A DNA stretch of 64,000 nt. Source: Pseudopyrenochaeta lycopersici. Taxonomy: Eukaryota > Ascomycota > Dothideomycetes > Pleosporales > Pseudopyrenochaetaceae. The stretch covers positions 216,618-280,617 of the forward strand of contig NHZP01000060.1 of NCBI GenBank assembly GCA_003313425.1, read 5' to 3'. This document shows, one piece after another, positions 1 to 13,297 of this stretch (position 1 is the stretch's first letter; the number at the start of each line of letters is the position of its first letter). The translations under genes and the position numbers were made by a program. Below the pieces are notes generated by a model. The model was given only the letters and a program-made list of their open reading frames with translations, had not been told where the DNA came from and did no database searches.

Positions 1-462
1 AGGCATGGAAAATAGGCAAACAATGATCTGGGAAGATCGGGACCAAGCTCGTGGAGGCAGCCAGTATAAGGCACTACAACGGCCGTCGGCTTGCGAACTC
101 TAATCGGGATGTGTCAGCCTAGCACGTCTGTCGACAACTGTAACATAACTTCCTGAAATTGTGATCTATTCATTGGCATTAAGATAAACTAGTCAATAGC
201 AAGTGAACAAGTGAAGCTGAGCGCTAACATCATCGACATTATACTACATTTTCCGACGGAACAAGTATGATCTGGCTACCTTGCCCCCAGATACAGAGAC
301 AGTTCCTTTGCTATCCAATAAGGGCTTGAGCCAATAGCTTGCGAGTCTCAAACCCCGAGCTTTTCAGCTAGACTATCGATGTGTGCGCACCTCTAAGATA
401 GCATTTCGTGTTCTAATACTCTTGTACGAAGAATTTTAAGAGAAGATTCCATAGGAGCCATC

Positions 463-2222
463 TTAAGATCCTTTAAAATGTGCTGTGCCATAGGGGACTC
501 CAATCACCAGCAAGCTGAGCTCACTGGGAAATGATTCCTCAACACGGGGTTGCTCAAAGTTGAAGGCTTCAGGCCATTCTTCCCAATCATCGTTGCTCGG
601 TGTGTTTGGGTTGCCATAGTATGCGAAGTTGATAAATGCTATCGCCAAGTCTTTGGATAGTCTTCGATCTTTGTCGCTGACTTTGCCTTCCGGGAAAAGC
701 CCGTAGAATATATAGTTTGTGTCAGAACCATGTGTGACGCCAACGTAAGGCATGCCAGCACCTTTCCAAAGTGGGACCAACATGCTCTGGTTGAGGTCAT
801 ATAGGCGAACGCCAGGGAAATTTGGATTCGCGTGTTTAGACGCCTTGTTCATGGGATACCCGAAGTCGATTGATGAACAAACAAAGAGCAAGCCCAGCAA
901 GATTCGTTAAAGTCGGAAGTAATGGATTGAAACAGAAGGTTCGCCTTCATTTTTGGCCGCTTCATAATTGTGAAGGCCTTCCTGGAAGGTAGCGGCATCG
1001 TAGAGAGAGAACAACTTTGACATATCCATGTCACTGAGCTGGGGAGCAAACTTTCTGATAGCCAATCCAATGTCGGTTTCGCTCTGGAAGAGATACGCAG
1101 GACCTGAATTAAGAGCTCCATAATCTTGAGTCCAGCTCAAAACCATTGGAATACCTAGGTAATATTAGCCATATAAATAATATGAAGAGTAAAATGCTGC
1201 CAAGTACCTCGAACGAGTTGACCAGCTCTGTATAGAACTAATTGCCGGTTTGGAAAGAGGTCACCATCCACAGACGGGATCAACGTAAAAAGTCCAGCGG
1301 GAGGATGAATAATGATCGGATAATTCATAGCCGTCCTCAGCAATTTATCCATCGGCACGGATCTCAGGCAATCTAATACCTTTGAATGATCTGTGCTGGC
1401 ACAACCAATCTCCTCGGCTAGATTCAATGTGTGTGAAGTCGTTGCATTGATGGCCATGCTTAGAGCTGTTCCCAGCGGACCTGACATTATCCAAGCCTTA
1501 TCAAAGGGAACACCCTTCTCACCACCAAAGCTCATCAGATGAAGTGAGGTGAATTTACCTCCATCACTTAATCCAAACACCGTAACCTTGTCAGGGTCAC
1601 CTCCGAACATTTGGATGTTGTCCTTCACCCACTGAAAGCCAACCCTCTGATCCTCTTATTCCAACATTGAGGCTCTTTTGGTCCTTCAAAACCGAGAGCC
1701 TTGCAAATCCAAATATCGTGAGGCGATAGTTTAGGGCCACATAGATGACCGGGTTTCCAAATGAAACAGACCTTCTGATCAGGTTGTCAGGATCGAAATG
1801 GTGATCATAGGCAGACCCTTTGACCACACCACCACCATGCAGCCATACAACTACAGGAAGTCTACTGTCGGGATTTGTACCAGCTGGCCTAGCGATTCGT
1901 AAGTTCAGGCAATCCTCGCTCATATCACTGGTCTCCGTGAAGAATGGCGGCATGACAGCTTCGATTTGGGACAGGCATTTCCAGGGAAAGAGGCGTCGAT
2001 GTCGCTTCCTAAAGGAGGTGAATATGGCTGTGGTGGAGCAAAACGGCAATGCCCAGATGTATCGTGGGCGAATTTCAAGTTCTGGAAATGCTCCACCGAT
2101 CCAGAAACTGCACCACAGTAGGTTGAGCGTGTATTTGCATTGCGCACGATGGGGCTGTTGGCGGCGACGACTTCGCTCAAGAGTGAAAGGATGGCAATTT
2201 GATAAGGATTCCAGGTCATAGT
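463..2222 (-). pseudogene. Type-B carboxylesterase/lipase, decayed (two frameshifts and one nonsense codon)
   Basis: Would encode a secreted alpha/beta-hydrolase of the fungal carboxylesterase family (PF00135), hydrolysing carboxylic esters outside the cell. The ATG at 2222 opens a hydrophobic, signal-peptide-like start, followed by GSVEHFQNLKFAHDTSG and RFAPP, then SEDCLNL, the oxyanion-hole region VVWLHGGG, the nucleophile elbow GLSDG (GxSxG; most relatives have Ala after Ser) and a His-containing segment GVTHGSDTNYIF. One intron fits at 1155-1207 (GTACTT...CTAG), joining R-G-I-P. Three lesions break it: a frame change near 1960 between NACPK and PPFFTE, an extra base near 1650 just after LNVGIR, and an in-frame TAA at 907-909. 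Frames are otherwise well conserved, so inactivation looks recent and is not of the RIP type. Sequencing error is the alternative for the indels. The protein would have been roughly 560 residues, near family length. Confidence 0.85.
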
Positions 2223-2399
2223 GAAGATTTCTCGCTTCGAGAATGCTTCTGCGGGGGGGAACCAAGACTCAGAAACTGCTCCTCGTGCGGCGTTGACAGC
2301 CCCACAAATGCTTTGCCACCTTCGGGCATGACAGGCGTATAGCCTGCAATGCAGGTAAAGCAGTGAGTGTGGGCTGTTCAAACTCATGCTAGTCGGTAA

Positions 2400-4860
2400 A
2401 TATCAAGAACAGGGTAGGCTTGATAATATGGAGGCCGTGACAATATGTTGCTTTCGTCTTCTTTATGACAAACAGCATGTCGAATACCACAGTTGTGTAT
2501 TCCTACTCCGATAGCATCCCGGTGCTTTTTTAAGATAAAAAATCAGTATCAAACTTAGTTGAGCCACCCTGATTTCTTTCTAGGTCTGTATTTCTGAACA
2601 TAACGTCGCCAGTAAGAAAGTCAGGAGACATCAAGTGCGGAGAAAAATAGAAGCCACTCTTGCTTTGGAACAGCTCTGGTCAGCATCGAGATAAGTAGAA
2701 GAACTCCACCAGTGCCTTCAAGATTTATTGCGGCGTCAATATTTGGTAAAAACCACCTTGAGTATTATTGAGAGGGTCATTGGGGGACGTGGCAATGGGC
2801 CCAGGTCGAGTTGACATTACCAACGCTTTAAGTATTCATCCAAGCATTCCACGATATCCTACTAGCACGCGATCCGAAGCGCTTCTGGGTTTGTTAAGTC
2901 ATTTGTCGATTGCAAAATGTACTGGCACCAAAGTAGAGACTGTGTATATGCGCTTTAGGCTGCTGGTGCTGCCTTACATGAATCGAAAGCCAGATCACGG
3001 TCTATAGACGTAATACGAGTGGTCGGTCACATTCTCAGCGTTCACGAGAGCCATGAAATGCTGATGGCATTGGTTTTTCGCTCCCATTAACACAATAATG
3101 CTGGGCCCGTACAAGGCTATTGGGCTTTTGGCTAGCTATGGTCCTTGGTAATCATTAATTGCATAAATCAATTGCCTTAAGAATGGAGGAAAAATGATTC
3201 TGCTTCAATACATGATATATGGATAGTGTTGCCAATACGCCTTTGCCGACATTGATGTATCGAAGATGATCTCTCGGTTGAACTAAGCTCCACAGACAGA
3301 AATGGTGAGCAGGCAGGAAGGAACTTTTGTAGATTTTCATGCAAGACGCTCAGAATCTACTGAGGAACCGGATGCACGCGAGTCTAGACGGACTGTTGAC
3401 CTTCATGCTCCGAACAGCTCTTGCCATAAGATGCTAACATAGTCCTCAAATAGGCCGCGCAGGTGTTGTAGTTAATCAAATGTATACCACGACGAGTAAT
3501 TAGATCCCCTTGAAACTTGACCAGCCATATCTTATTTCAGTTAGCATTGATTAAGCAAATGGTATTAATAGTAAATACTAATCTCTTGCAAAAAATACTG
3601 AGAGACAGTCGCATGTTGGATTGCACCTTGGTCTCGACAGCGTTGATGTCCGGGTCGCCAGGCCACACCACAAAAGTTGAACTAAACACAACATCTCAGC
3701 CTGGGCCAACGACAATGCCATTACATATCACAATATAAAATCGACTGATATGCTTTGTGAATGCAAGCAGATAGTCATACAATCGAATTTTGCCAAGAAA
3801 AGGCCGCTCTGAGAAACTCCGTGACTCGACACATACCTGCTTCCCTTCCCAGTACCGGCTTAGGCATACTCCAGTTTCTTTATTTTCTAGATAATACCTT
3901 CGTCGTGAATTTTCGGAACCCTTCTAGTATGTGAACAAATGTGAAGGGTTGCGGTTGTGTCATAAAGCGCGTGCGACGTGAGGTGGTGTGACCTCTCACC
4001 AGGTAAAGTAGGAAATCACGCCAGACCTCGAAGTGGAAGATACCGTGGTAACGCCACCATGGCAGGCTTTGTGCTTGCACACGACCCACGTGGCCTTAAT
4101 ATTATCCTTATAGCCATTGTTGGATCGGCATATAAGATTACCGCTCATCGTTCCCACGACCTCATATTACCGCAATACAATCAAGATCTAAATCATATAC
4201 ATCAACGTCCACTGCGAAAACGCACATCGACAGCATTAATTATCCTCACACTTTACCACTTTGAGCCAAATCAATTGTATTGGTACTCCCGATATGTTGG
4301 GCCACGGCATCTCAAAACACTACTTGCATATGCCACATTCGCACTGGAGCTTTAAGCGGCATTTCAATAATTGGTTAATAAGTGTTGCTGAGGTTTATTC
4401 AAAGGCCGGTTGAGAAAACGAAAAGGGTATATTGAACAGAAACCGTGTTGCAACAGCATAGGACCGTCCCTAACTAGTTGCATAGCATCGAGAAGTGATT
4501 CAGCCTACTGGGCTGGACAGAAAGAGACTGCTTAAGGATAAGGGCAATAACATGCCTTGACCAAAAGACTTGTACTCTTTATTTACGGAGATTATATCCA
4601 TTTACTGTTCTAAAGCTGTGTAAATGTTGGTTCTTAAATTATCGTGGCTAGTATATGTTGCAGAGGGCTAAAGCTAGCGAGCAGTTTAGGTTAAGGAACA
4701 GTAAAACCATATATAAACGTACCGCATTTCGCTACTTTAAAAATAATTTATTTTTATCCTTATTTTCTATGATAAAAAGTTATACAGTAAGCGGGTTATT
4801 ATATTTTAATGTGCTGCGCAAAATTAGTAGTATGGTTCGCTCGCTTAGACGGATTCTGTA
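2400..4860. other. Unique intergenic DNA, no recognisable gene
   Basis: Mixed-composition DNA without RIP-type TA enrichment. Open frames (2768-3007, 3517-3738, 3978-4355 on +; 3155-3340 and 3880-4089 on -) are short, overlap on opposite strands and show no family motif. I see no gene, tRNA or repeat I can support. Confidence 0.4.
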
Positions 4861-4861
4861 G

Positions 4862-5668
4862 ACAGGCCCGATTTCAGTTTTATGAAAAATGCAACCTTGT
4901 CGTATTTGTGCGTTAATCTTTACACTAGAATTTACCTTCGTCTGAAGAGGCTATTAGCTAATAGAGGAGAGCTTTTTATTAGAAATAGTTTGACGAGCTT
5001 TAATTTAGATTCATCCGCTAACTATTAACGTACGTTATCTAGTATATTAAATTATGTTTTTTTTACTATAAAGGAGTTAATACTATAGTTAGGGTTCTAT
5101 TAATTTTTAAAGTTAAGCCTAAGAATATAGTTCTCTTAAAATATATAGCTATACGTAGTATTATAATATATATAAATCTATCTAAGTAAGATTATACTTA
5201 ATAATATATAACTTATAAGTGTATTTTTATTAGCCCTATAGGTTAACCTAGGCTATCCTAGCCTATAGTAGCCTAAGATAGGGTAGGTATAGTAAGAATA
5301 TATAGGAGGGCGGCGCCCTATTACTACTTAAGCAGCGATTTATTTATTAAACCCCTATTATACACTTTTTACTACTAAACTATATTTCTTATACTAGTAA
5401 ACCCTTAATAATCTTTAATATCTAAATTACTCTCTAATACTCTATAGTAAAGAGATAACTTAGGATAGTATGTACTAGATAAATATATTTTCTATTAGCT
5501 AAGTGTTATAAGCTATACAGAAGTACTAAAATATAAAACAAAAGTATAGTAAGCGAAATACTACTACTAATAGATTAAAACTCTTAGATATAATCTGTAA
5601 TACCTATCTAAGTTACAAGTTTAATAAATAAAAAGTATAATACTTACAAATAAGCCTTATTACTCTAA
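4862..5668. repeat. RIP-degraded AT-rich tract, unclassified
   Basis: A sharp drop in GC begins near 4860. The tract is dominated by TA, TAG and TAA with almost no CA or TG. No domain can be read in any frame. It is most likely old transposon DNA into which the LTR at 5674 inserted. Confidence 0.6.
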
Positions 5669-5673
5669 TATAG

Positions 5674-6064
5674 TGTTGCAAATAACGCGCTGTGACCTGG
5701 GGTACGGTAGGCTCACGTGCGCGCTGACGTGGGAGCTTACCCTGGAGAGACACGTACTTATGTGTGCATTCACGGGCGCGCTCACGTGCGCGCTCACGTG
5801 CACGCTCACGTGCAAGCAGATGGGCAAGCTCACGCAGGAGACACCTGAAGGTAGACTCACGTGCGCGATCACGTGCGCGAGCACGTACGCGCTCACGCAC
5901 GCGTACACGCTGCTCACGCTCCTACCGTATAATAGCCCCTGTAATAGGCCGTGCTTAGCTCTCCTTTATATAGCTGGCTCTCCTAAAGCCTCCTAGATAA
6001 AACAGTAGTCCATCTCATAGATTACCTAGGTAACTGTTGCCAAGCTCTCCCTTTTTCCTCTACA
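5674..6064. mobile_element. Solo LTR, family A, with CACGTG array
   Basis: Begins TGTTGCAAAT and ends CCTCTACA (TG...CA), flanked by the identical 5-bp duplication TATAG at 5669-5673 and 6065-6069. The same unit recurs at 35831-36121. The first half holds six CACGTG palindromes in GCTCACGTGCGC-type repeats; a TATATAG box lies near 5965, so this half probably corresponds to U3. The repeat array makes this copy 100 bp longer than the other. Long frames across the array (5613-5996) are composition artefacts. Confidence 0.88.
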
Positions 6065-6075
6065 TATAGTAATAG

Positions 6076-6471
6076 TATTAAAGATCCAATTAAGTAGTTA
6101 GAATATAAAGTAACTAGTGTTAACTAGCTTAGCTCTTAAGAATATTCTACAGAGAAGTAGTGTCATAGGTTAAAGGTAGGAAGTAATACTAAAGAGTATA
6201 TTTAATAACTTAGGTTTATTATATAAGTCTATATACCTTCAAATATTTTATAGTGTCTTATAGTTTCTATAAAGCCTCTTATAAAACCTGTAGGTTTCTA
6301 ATAGGATACGTAGCTATACTATATTATAGTATCTGACTTAGTATAGGTTTTGTTTAACTACGTAACGTAGCGTTATTAACTAGTCCTTAAGGTAGGTCCT
6401 TGTAAGGGCCGTCTGTACCTCCTTACCCCTACCTTCTTAAACGCTGTTCCTCCTATTCTAGGTTTGTAACA
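6076..6471 (-). mobile_element. LTR copy, family E subfamily (RIP-mutated)
   Basis: Starts TATTAAAGATCC and ends GGTTTGTAACA. Reverse-complemented it matches the layout of the solo LTR at 21078-21473 (same 396-bp length, shared CTAACTAATAACGCT-like block). Its TGTTAC-end half closely matches 24826-24920. No matching target duplication was found (AATAG left, TAAAC right), so it may be one end of a rearranged element. Confidence 0.55.
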
Positions 6472-7313
6472 TAAACTTACAGGGATTTACGCGTATTCAA
6501 TAAATAGTATTAGAGCTACGCAGATAGCTAACTATAAGAAGAGAAAGGATAAACATAACTACTATTATGCTTAAGAGCAGATTAAGTAGAATAAGCTAAT
6601 TACCTAGTAGTTAATAACTAGTAAAGCCTATTATCCGCAGCTTACGTAGATAGCTATTAATACCGAGGTTACCCCTGTTACCCTGTAACGCATTACCCCG
6701 CGTAACGCACTATCTAAACACTAAAACTTAGAACTAAATTAAGGCTATTAAGCCTTATACTATAGCTATTTTTATGGTTTTTTTAGTAACGTAATTTATA
6801 AGGCCTTAAACTATCTATAGCTACTAGTATTTAATTAGAAGTTTAATTTTATAGCTACGACGTAACTAAATAAGTACTAAGCCTAATAAAGTATTTATAA
6901 CTTTTTTACTACTACTAAGCTTAATAACTTACTTTTTTCTAGTAATAGCTATTATAGTAGTTTTAAAGCTGCTCTTATTTATTTTTTAAGATAATTTAAA
7001 AGCTTATTTAAGTTATTTTATAGCTTTATAAGTAGCCTATTTAGTAGCCTAATTAGTAGCCTAATTAGCTACTTACTTTACTTTTTTTTTCTACTTTAAT
7101 GATTTAGCTTTAGCTTTAGCTTTAGCTACTTAACTTAATTAAACTAACTTAGCTTTAGCCTACTTTCTCTCTTTATAATACTTAGCTACTTTAAGTTTTT
7201 AATATTACTACTTTTCTTCTTTATAAGCTTTAGCTTCTTAGTAATTATATACTTTCTTTACTTTCTTAAGTAACTAAGATACTATACTAATATAATAGTT
7301 ATTATCTTACTAT

Positions 7314-7545
7314 TGTCACGGTGCCGCTGCAGCCCGGACATATAAGGGCTGCTAAGGCCGCACGGAACACCGTAGATTTGGTAGATATAAGTTAGACCCC
7401 TATAGCTGTACGTAGCTCCTTAAGCTACGTCTTATAATCTACCCTATACTGCCTGCAACTGCCCTCTTATAAGTAATACAGATACCCTGCCTGCCCGAAA
7501 CAGCTCTAACCCCGCCTACCGCCGCCGCCCCCCCCCCCCCTAACA
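7314..7545 (+). repeat. 5' LTR of Gypsy element 7314-13297
   Basis: Runs TGTCACGGTGCC to CCCCTAACA, with a GCCGCC-plus-poly-C run near its end. The 3' LTR differs by scattered transitions, such as CCCGG versus CCTAG. Confidence 0.9.
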
Positions 7546-9231
7546 TTACGTAGCTCCCCTAACATGTTGGAACCGCTATTCTACTATGCCCTTCTAAGAA
7601 CACTAGAACTATTCCTACAGGCGTACTAAGAGGACTAGAATAGATAGTATAAAAAGATTACCTAGTTAAATAAGACTGCAGAGGAAATATTACAGTAGAA
7701 TATAAGAGTAACACACCTAGCAGTGTAAGTACAGGACCTAATAGTAGAAGTATAAAGCCTAAAGGGAGTAGTATAGTACTAGAAACAGGAAATCTAGGCT
7801 GTAACAGATAAGCTTATAGAGCTGCAGATTAAGCTATACAAGAAAACAGAAGAAACAGAACAAGAGCGCTAGACTACCTAAATCCTAACCCTAACACGAA
7901 CTGCTATGCCTACTACAGGGCACCTATTAGAACAACTCCCTAATCCTAATAAGTTTAAGGGCGACTAAAATGACCTACGTAGGTTTACAGCCTAGATTTA
8001 TATAAAGATAATAATAAACTAAGACTGTTTCCCTACCGCAGAGGCCTGAATAGCCTACGTAAACGGCTGCCTAGAGGGCACGCCCTATAAATAAATACTG
8101 CCGCATATAAAAGAAGGAGTCTATACGCTATCAGATTATAAGGAGATCCTAGAAACACTAGAACGGGCATACAGTAACCTAAACTAGGCCCGTAACGCCT
8201 GTATAGCACTATTTACGCTCTGCTAGCAGAGCTAGGAATTTAGTATGTTCTTTACAGAGTTCTAGCGGCTAAGCGCTGAGAGCGATCTACAGGACAAGTT
8301 ATTACTAACTATACTAGAAAACGCTGTTTTATAGGAATTACAGGAGATACTTCTCTATAATCTACTGCTAAGCCTAGACTATAATAAGTTGTTAGAGTAC
8401 TTATAAGATCTTAAGAACTGTAGACGCTACTACGTAGTAATAGCGGGCTAGCGTAGACCTATTATAAATGCGTACTACCTAAAACAGAGGAGAGCTATAG
8501 CAGGCCCTGCTGTAACTAAGAATAGGCTACTAATTAGCCTAGACGCGATAGACCTAAGCCGCCTACAGAAGACAGGCTAATATTAAAAGGACTGTAAGGA
8601 ACGCTGCGAATGCTACTGCTGCAGGTCTAAGAACTACTTAGTAGCATAATACCTAGAACTAGACAACTGTAAGTTCTGTATTGTAATAAAAGGAATAAGC
8701 TAAACCTTATTATAGTTGTCTTTATAGAGTTTACAGCAGTTACGATAATTAAAACAGTCCTAGAGCCCGCTAAAAGAGCTGAGTTAGAGGTAAGTTACCT
8801 ACTAACTTAGGAACTGCGTACCTGCAAAATATCTGTAGCAGCAGTGCGGGGAGTTAGTATAGAGGAGGAGCTCCGTATGCAGTCCTAAGCACTAGTACTG
8901 CCTACTAAACTTAACAACAACGAACTAGAAAACCAAATTAATACCTGTACAGCCTATTACCTTATTAATAGCAGAGCTAAGGGAGACTTCGTTAACCAGG
9001 AATAGGCCGTAACTGCTAGGTTTAAGCTAAAAACCCTTAACAAACTATTCCGCCTGCATATAGCGGATAGAACAGAGTTCTAAGGAGGACTAATTACCTC
9101 CTATATTATAGTAAAGCTCCGTATTAACAGCTATATAGAGCTAACCCGCCTGTATACTATAACACTAGGGACCTATCTAGTAGTACTAGGGATTTACTAG
9201 CTACAGCAATATAACCCTACTATTAACTAGG

Positions 9232-9619
9232 TGTGAAGAATCTTTAAGGCTATCGGTGAGGATAACCAATGAGATTGCAAGGTTGGTTCTCCGGGATAGA
9301 GTGAGGGACTAGATGGAAGGGGTCTAGTACTAAGACAGTAAGAGGGCGCTTCTGTAAAGAGTACTAAGGGTTGAGAACAATCGGTATTGCTATCACTATA
9401 CTGTAGAGTATAATATTGAGTTGAACACAATAAGCTATAATGGTTCATTGTGGTGATCTATATACATAGAAGTTATGCATGTTGCTCAGTGTGCTCAGTG
9501 TGCTCAGTGCTACTGATCAAACTGATCAACTGAGCACGTCACGTGACCTCGGTTGTTGGTCCAATACCTGTGAGGTCCAGTTGGGGCCACTGGGGCAGGG
9601 TCCCGGCAGGATCGTAACA
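9232..9619 (-). mobile_element. Solo LTR, family D, nested in the Gypsy element
   Basis: Starts TGTGAAGAATC and ends GATCGTAACA, flanked by CTAGG at 9227-9231 and 9620-9624. It matches the LTRs at 45907, 52551 and 54660, whose element lies on the minus strand. It keeps far more CA and TG than its host, so it inserted after most RIP there. It interrupts the host at a protease-region motif (QQYNPTIN-like). Confidence 0.9.
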
Positions 9620-12600
9620 CTAGGGCGCAAACACCCTTACGTTTAATAGTACCTTTTACTATAGCTATTACAGAATACTGTTATAACCTCTACAGACCTG
9701 CAGGGTGCTGTTAGAATCTTAGAAAGAAAAGCCTAAGGGCCGCAGGAAGACCGTGTAGACTGAGGAAGCCTTAAAACCTTAACCTAAACTAATTTTATTA
9801 AAGGCCTGCGCTGCATTTGCGCGGCGAAAAGACTATCTACTGTTTACAGCCTTTATAGAAGAGGTAAAACGAGTTTTAGATTCTATAAAGAGGTTATTAG
9901 AAAAGACAGACGCTGTACACGACCTACTAGAAGACATCCGTACCCTACTTAAACTATTCTAGAGGTTCTTCTTACTAACTAAGGCAGATAAGCTGCCGCC
10001 GCACTGTCCTTACGACTACAATATCTAGTTAATAGAAGGAAAGACACCGCTGTTTAGAAGACTATACCTAATATCCCGTAATAAGCTTACAGTACTGTAG
10101 GAATAGCTTAAAGAAAATCTACAGAAGGGATTTATTCGCCTAAGCAGCTTACCTACAGCCTCGCTAGTCCTGTTTATAAGAAAAGCAGACAGGAAGCTCC
10201 GTTTCTGCGTAGATTATAGAGCACTAAACGCTGTAATAGTAAAGGACTAATACCTGCTACTATTAATAAAAGAGTTACTAAATAACTTATAGGGTATGCA
10301 GTACTTCTCTAAGATTAATATACTGTAGGCGTTTAATAATATCTGCATTAAGGCTAGCTAGGAATAGCTTACAGCCTTCTAGACCTGTTTTAGACTATAT
10401 AAGATATTAGTAATGCCGTTTAGGCTTACAGGAGCCCCCGTAACCTTCTAACAGTACATAAATAACACGCTCTATAAGTATCTTAACTGTTTCTATACTA
10501 TATATATAGACAACGTCCTCATTTATAGCTGTACCTAAACTAAACACGAGGAACACCTAAGGCTCGTACTAGGGAAACTAGAAGCTGCTAGTTTACACGC
10601 AAGAATTAAGAAATGCGAGTTTATAGTTACTAAAACCTGTTTCTTTAGCCTTATTATAGGCTGCCACAGAATTAGTATAGACCTAAAAAAGATTAAAATA
10701 GTTAAGGAATAGCCGCAACTAGAATACCTTATAAACATATAAGCGTTCCTAGAATTTATAAACTTCTACAGGCAGTTTATACAGGACTTCTCTAAAATTA
10801 TAACACTATTAGTAGGACTTATACAGAAGAGAGTACTGTTTATCTAGGGTAACGCCTGTAATACAGTATTTAAGAAACTAAAGACAGCGTTTATAACAGC
10901 ACCTGTACTAGCTATATTTAACTAGGAAAGGGACGTTATCCTAGAAACAGATGCGTTAGACTACGTTTTAGCAGGGGTTCTATTATAGTACAGTAATAAC
11001 AGAATCCTGCGCCCTGTAGCTTACTTCTTAAAAAAGTATACTATTATAGAGTGTAACTATAAGATTTATAATAAGGAACTGCTAGCGATTATCTGCTGCT
11101 TTAAGGAATAGCGGCTAGAACTAGAAGGCTGCACCTTACTAATAAAGGTAATTTTAGACTACTATAACCTAGAGTATTTTATGTCTATAAAGCTGTTAAA
11201 CTGTAGATAAGCCTACTAGTCTAAATTTCTATCCTGTTTTAACTTCTGTATTATTTATAGGCCTAGAAAATAGGGGGTTAAGCCTAATGCCCTAACTAGG
11301 AGGTTAGCTAACCTGCCGAAGGAGGGGGATAAAAGGCTCTAGTACTAGAGCTAGACCGTGCTAAAGACTAAAAACCTAGAAAGAGGACCGTACTAGCTAA
11401 ATGTAACTACCTGCAGCTGTATAAAGGTAATACTTACTACCGCTACTAACTATAAGTCTGCTAAAAAGGCTACTAAAATGCCTAAAATAACAAACACGCC
11501 TAAGGAAATAGGCTAAACCTTATTACTGCCTCTAAATATAGAACTACTATTTATAGAGAGTTACTGCTAGAATCTAATTCCTAAGGAGGTCCTGTAAGAC
11601 CTAAGAAATAGAAGCTGTAAGAACTTATACCTAACACTCGTAGAGTGTAAGGATAATTACGGCTATTTAAGATATTAAGGAAGGCTATACGTGCTAAACT
11701 ATGACAAGCTAAAGGCGGAGCTTCTCTGCTGCTACTATAAAAGCCTAGTTACAGGACACGCTAGACGCAGCAAAACGTACGAACTACTATTACGAGAGTA
11801 CTACTAGCCTAGGATATACGACTTTATACGCTGCTGGATCTGTAACTGCTACACCTGTTGCTAAGCGGTACCCTCCTAAGAGGCCTAACAAGGCTTACTA
11901 AAACTGCTATTAGTACCTAACCGCGCATAGAGTAATATATCTGTTAATTTTATTATACACCTACTAAAGAGTAGAGGTTACGACGCGATAATAACTGTAA
12001 CTAACTAGCTTACGAAGATGCGGTATCTAATACTTTGTTACACGTCCTGTAACGCTAAAGATGCGGTAAACCTATTCCTCTAAAACATATAGAAACTCTA
12101 TAGTCTACTAAAATTAGTTATATTAGACCGCAGACTACAGTTTATATCTAAATTCTAGTAACATCTAAACTGTAACCTAGGGATTATAGTCCTGCTATTA
12201 ACTACCTTCTACCTACAGACAGATAGACAGTCTAAGAGGATTAACGCGATCCTAGAACAGTACTTACGGACGTTCGTAAGCTACCTACAGGATAACTAGC
12301 ACCTGTGGCTACTGCTAGCGAAGTTCGCGGGTAACTCCGCATATTCTAAGAGCATAAATACGTTACTGTTTTTCGCGAATTACGGCTACTACCCCCGTAT
12401 TAGATTTAAACTAATACCCTCTAACCCTACGCTAACTACTGTAATAGTAGCCTAAAGAGACGTAAACGTATTTACAGTATATATAGAACGTATTTTAGAA
12501 TACGTAAGAGCTAAACTAACCTCCGCCTAAACCTGTTATAAAGAAACGGTAAACTAACACTGCTACCCTGCGCGCTAATACTAGGAAGGAGACCTAGTAT

Positions 12601-13064
12601 AGCTAGATGCCCGTAATATTAAGACCTTATAACCTACAAAGAAGCTTAACTAGAAGAACCTAGGACTGTTTACGGTTACGCAGGTTGTGTCGCCGTACGC
12701 CTATCGCCTACGGCTCCCTAATAGTTTCCGTATCTATAACATATTCTACGTAAGCCTACTACAGCCCGCTGCTAATAATCCGCTACCTAGGTAACAGATA
12801 CTACCGCCCCCGCCTATTAAAGTTAACGGGGAGAAGGAGTAGTTTATAGAAGAGATTGTAGATTCCTGCTAGGACCGCTGCGGCCGTAAGGGCGCCCCGC
12901 GCCTAAAGTATATAGTTAGATAGACTAGATACGCTGAGGCTACTAAGGTACCTGCCGCGTAGTTAGAGAACGCCGTAGAGGCCGTAACAGCGTTTTACTA
13001 ACGCTACCCTAAGAAACCTAGCCTGTTGCGGTCGCGTAGAACATGACTGTAAGGGAGGGAGTAC

Positions 13065-13297
13065 TATTACGGTGCCGCTGCAGCCTAGACATATAAGGGC
13101 TGCTAAGGCCGCACAGAATACTATAGATTTAGTAGATATAAGTCAGACCCCTATAGCTGTACGTAGCTCCTTGAGCTACGTCTTGTAATCTACCCTGTAC
13201 TACCTGCAACTGCCCTCTTACGAGTGATACAGATACCCTGCCTGCCCGAAACGGCTCTAACCCCGCCCACCGCCGCCGCCCCCCCCCCCCCCTAACA
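13065..13297 (+). repeat. 3' LTR of Gypsy element 7314-13297
   Basis: Aligns end to end with the 5' LTR; the first bases TGTCACGG have become TATTACGG by transitions. It ends CCTAACA and is followed by the ACTAT target duplication. Confidence 0.9.

Larger units (their letters stand above)
7314..13297 (+). mobile_element. Full-length Ty3/Gypsy retrotransposon with chromodomain (RIP-inactivated)
   Basis: Bounded by LTRs 7314-7545 and 13065-13297 and flanked by ACTAT at 7309-7313 and 13298-13302. On the plus strand are, in order: Gag (about 7570-8700) with a C-x2-C zinc knuckle near 8610-8650, protease region, reverse transcriptase (about 10010-10800; [15 protein letters not shown], then IYIDNVLIY for the YxDD box), RNase H (about 10900-11300; ETDALDYVLAGVLL), integrase (about 11600-12500) and a C-terminal chromodomain (about 12828-13010; EEIVDS, GRKGAPRLKY). 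A polypurine tract lies just before the 3' LTR. Trp and Gln codons have become TAG throughout, so no product is possible. A solo LTR (9232-9619) sits near the protease region. Confidence 0.92.

Noticed and set aside
5613..5996. Overlapping open frames rich in Ala/Arg/Ser/His on both strands
   Set aside because: They are produced by the CACGTG repeat array within a solo LTR that has clear ends and a target duplication; no protein family fits.
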